Shown here: piece by piece, positions 4,329 through 5,021 of the stretch | Layout: every line of letters begins with the position of its first letter | Numbering within the stretch: the stretch's first letter is position 1 | Origin: Planctomycetaceae bacterium | Lineage (GTDB): Bacteria; Planctomycetota; Planctomycetia; Planctomycetales; Planctomycetaceae | DNA length: 5,021 nt | Direction: 5' to 3' | Assembly (NCBI GenBank): GCA_020426085.1 | Contig: JAGQQP010000352.1 | Span: forward strand, 1 to 5,021 | Translations under genes and position numbers: made by a program | The notes under the pieces: model-generated | Seen by the model: the letters and a program-made list of their open reading frames with translations, nothing else | Told to the model about the DNA's origin: nothing | The model's database searches: none

Positions 4329-5021
4329 CTACTGATGGTACACAGGCCGGGGTTCATCGCCGGTGATGATTTTGAGATAACTCTGATAGCGCTGGCGGGA
4401 GATGAAATCATGGGCGACGGCACGTTTCACGCCACAGTCGGCTTCATGCGTGTGTGAGCAATCCGGGAAACGGCACTGCGTTACAAAGGGGATGAAGTCG
4501 CGGAAGAATCCTTCCACTTCTTCGGGGATCACATCCCATAACTCCAGTTGACGAATACCAGGGGTGTCGACCACCCAGCCACCGGAAGCGATTTCGAGCA
4601 GAACGGCGGAACGGGTGGTGTGCCGTCCTTTGCGGTTTTCCTGACTGATCTCGGCTGTTTCCAGCGAGAGCCGTTCGTCGATCTGGTTGAGCAGCGAGGA
4701 TTTACCCACGCCACTCTGGCCGGAAAAAACGCTCTGTTTCCCTTTGAGCAGGGATCGCAGTCGCGGAATGCCGGTTCCCTCGGTGACGCTGGTCAGGACG
4801 ATATCATACCCCATCTGTGCATACACGCCGATCAGAGGCTGGAAGGCGACCGGGTCGACCAGATCGATTTTGTTGATACAGATGATGGAGTGGATGTTGC
4901 CTTTTTCCGAACTGATCAGGAAGCGGTCAATCAGCGAAGGTTTGAGTGGCGGATCGTCGGCGGAGACCACGATGACGGCCTGATCGATATTCGTGACGAG
5001 GATGTGTTCGCGACGTTTACT
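4329..5021 (-). CDS. rsgA: Ribosome small subunit-dependent GTPase RsgA (partial, N-terminus outside window)
   Basis: The visible 230 residues are the GTPase and C-terminal parts of RsgA (YjeQ), which acts in late maturation of the 30S ribosomal subunit. The reading frame is open to the window edge and begins SKRREHILVTNIDQAVIVV; the OB-fold N-terminus lies beyond 5021. The motifs appear in the circularly permuted order typical of the family: G4 NKID (50-53 of the fragment), then the G5 region, then G1 GQSGVGKS (101-108), switch GRHTT (132-136) and G3 DTPG (152-155). The C-terminal zinc-binding knuckle is present as Cys183, Cys188, His190 and Cys196 (CRFPDCSHTHEADC), followed by the usual RYQSYLKI helix. 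The gene ends with TAG. Nothing is broken or unusual in the visible part. No terminator is seen before the next gene, so some read-through into the beta-helix gene is possible. Confidence 0.96.
   Translation of the reverse strand, partial: SKRREHILVTNIDQAVIVVSADDPPLKPSLIDRFLISSEKGNIHSIICINKIDLVDPVAFQPLIGVYAQMGYDIVLTSVTEGTGIPRLRSLLKGKQSVFSGQSGVGKSSLLNQIDERLSLETAEISQENRKGRHTTRSAVLLEIASGGWVVDTPGIRQLELWDVIPEEVEGFFRDFIPFVTQCRFPDCSHTHEADCGVKRAVAHDFISRQRYQSYLKIITGDEPRPVYHQ

Noticed and set aside
725..5021. A single operon or defence system of EF-Tu, beta-helix protein and RsgA
   Set aside because: The genes are separated by 179 bases and about 800 bases of non-coding DNA with a terminator-like hairpin. 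The functions are unrelated apart from two being translation GTPases, and no defence or toxin domain is present.

Overview
The window most likely comes from a planctomycete (Planctomycetota; a Gimesia- or Rhodopirellula-like genome would fit). Three things suggest this. The elongation factor Tu has a switch I stretch ([16 protein letters not shown]) that matches planctomycete EF-Tu as I remember it, not the usual RGITI form. There is a secreted right-handed beta-helix protein. The spacers are long and full of palindromic repeats. The assignment is inference from sequence character, not from a database match.

All three genes lie on the minus strand. From right to left they are: a ribosome-assembly GTPase RsgA, cut by the right window edge (5021-4329); a 480-residue exported beta-helix protein (4149-2707); and a complete but divergent EF-Tu (1906-725). 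EF-Tu has a strong ribosome binding site, a candidate promoter followed at once by a terminator-like hairpin in its leader, and a clear intrinsic terminator just past its stop. It stands alone, without the ribosomal-protein or secE/nusG neighbours usual for a housekeeping tuf gene, so it is probably a second, diverged EF-Tu copy.

The non-coding sequence (about 1-660 and 2287-2700) is a mosaic of repeats. A roughly 365-bp imperfect direct repeat occurs at 139-505 and 2308-2673, bracketing the EF-Tu gene. Each copy is built from short hairpins. In copy 1 several have perfect stems closed by GCA or GTA triloops; in copy 2 nearly every stem carries a mismatch. A separate 30-bp hairpin repeat flanks copy 1 (56-85 and 536-565), an 18-bp sequence at 598-615 recurs at 2287-2304, and the first 21 bases look like the inside of another copy. 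These repeats are the most unusual content of the window.

Functionally, EF-Tu (aminoacyl-tRNA delivery) and RsgA (30S subunit maturation) are both translation GTPases, but they are separated by an unrelated exported protein and by repeat DNA, so nothing shows that they form an operon or work as one system.
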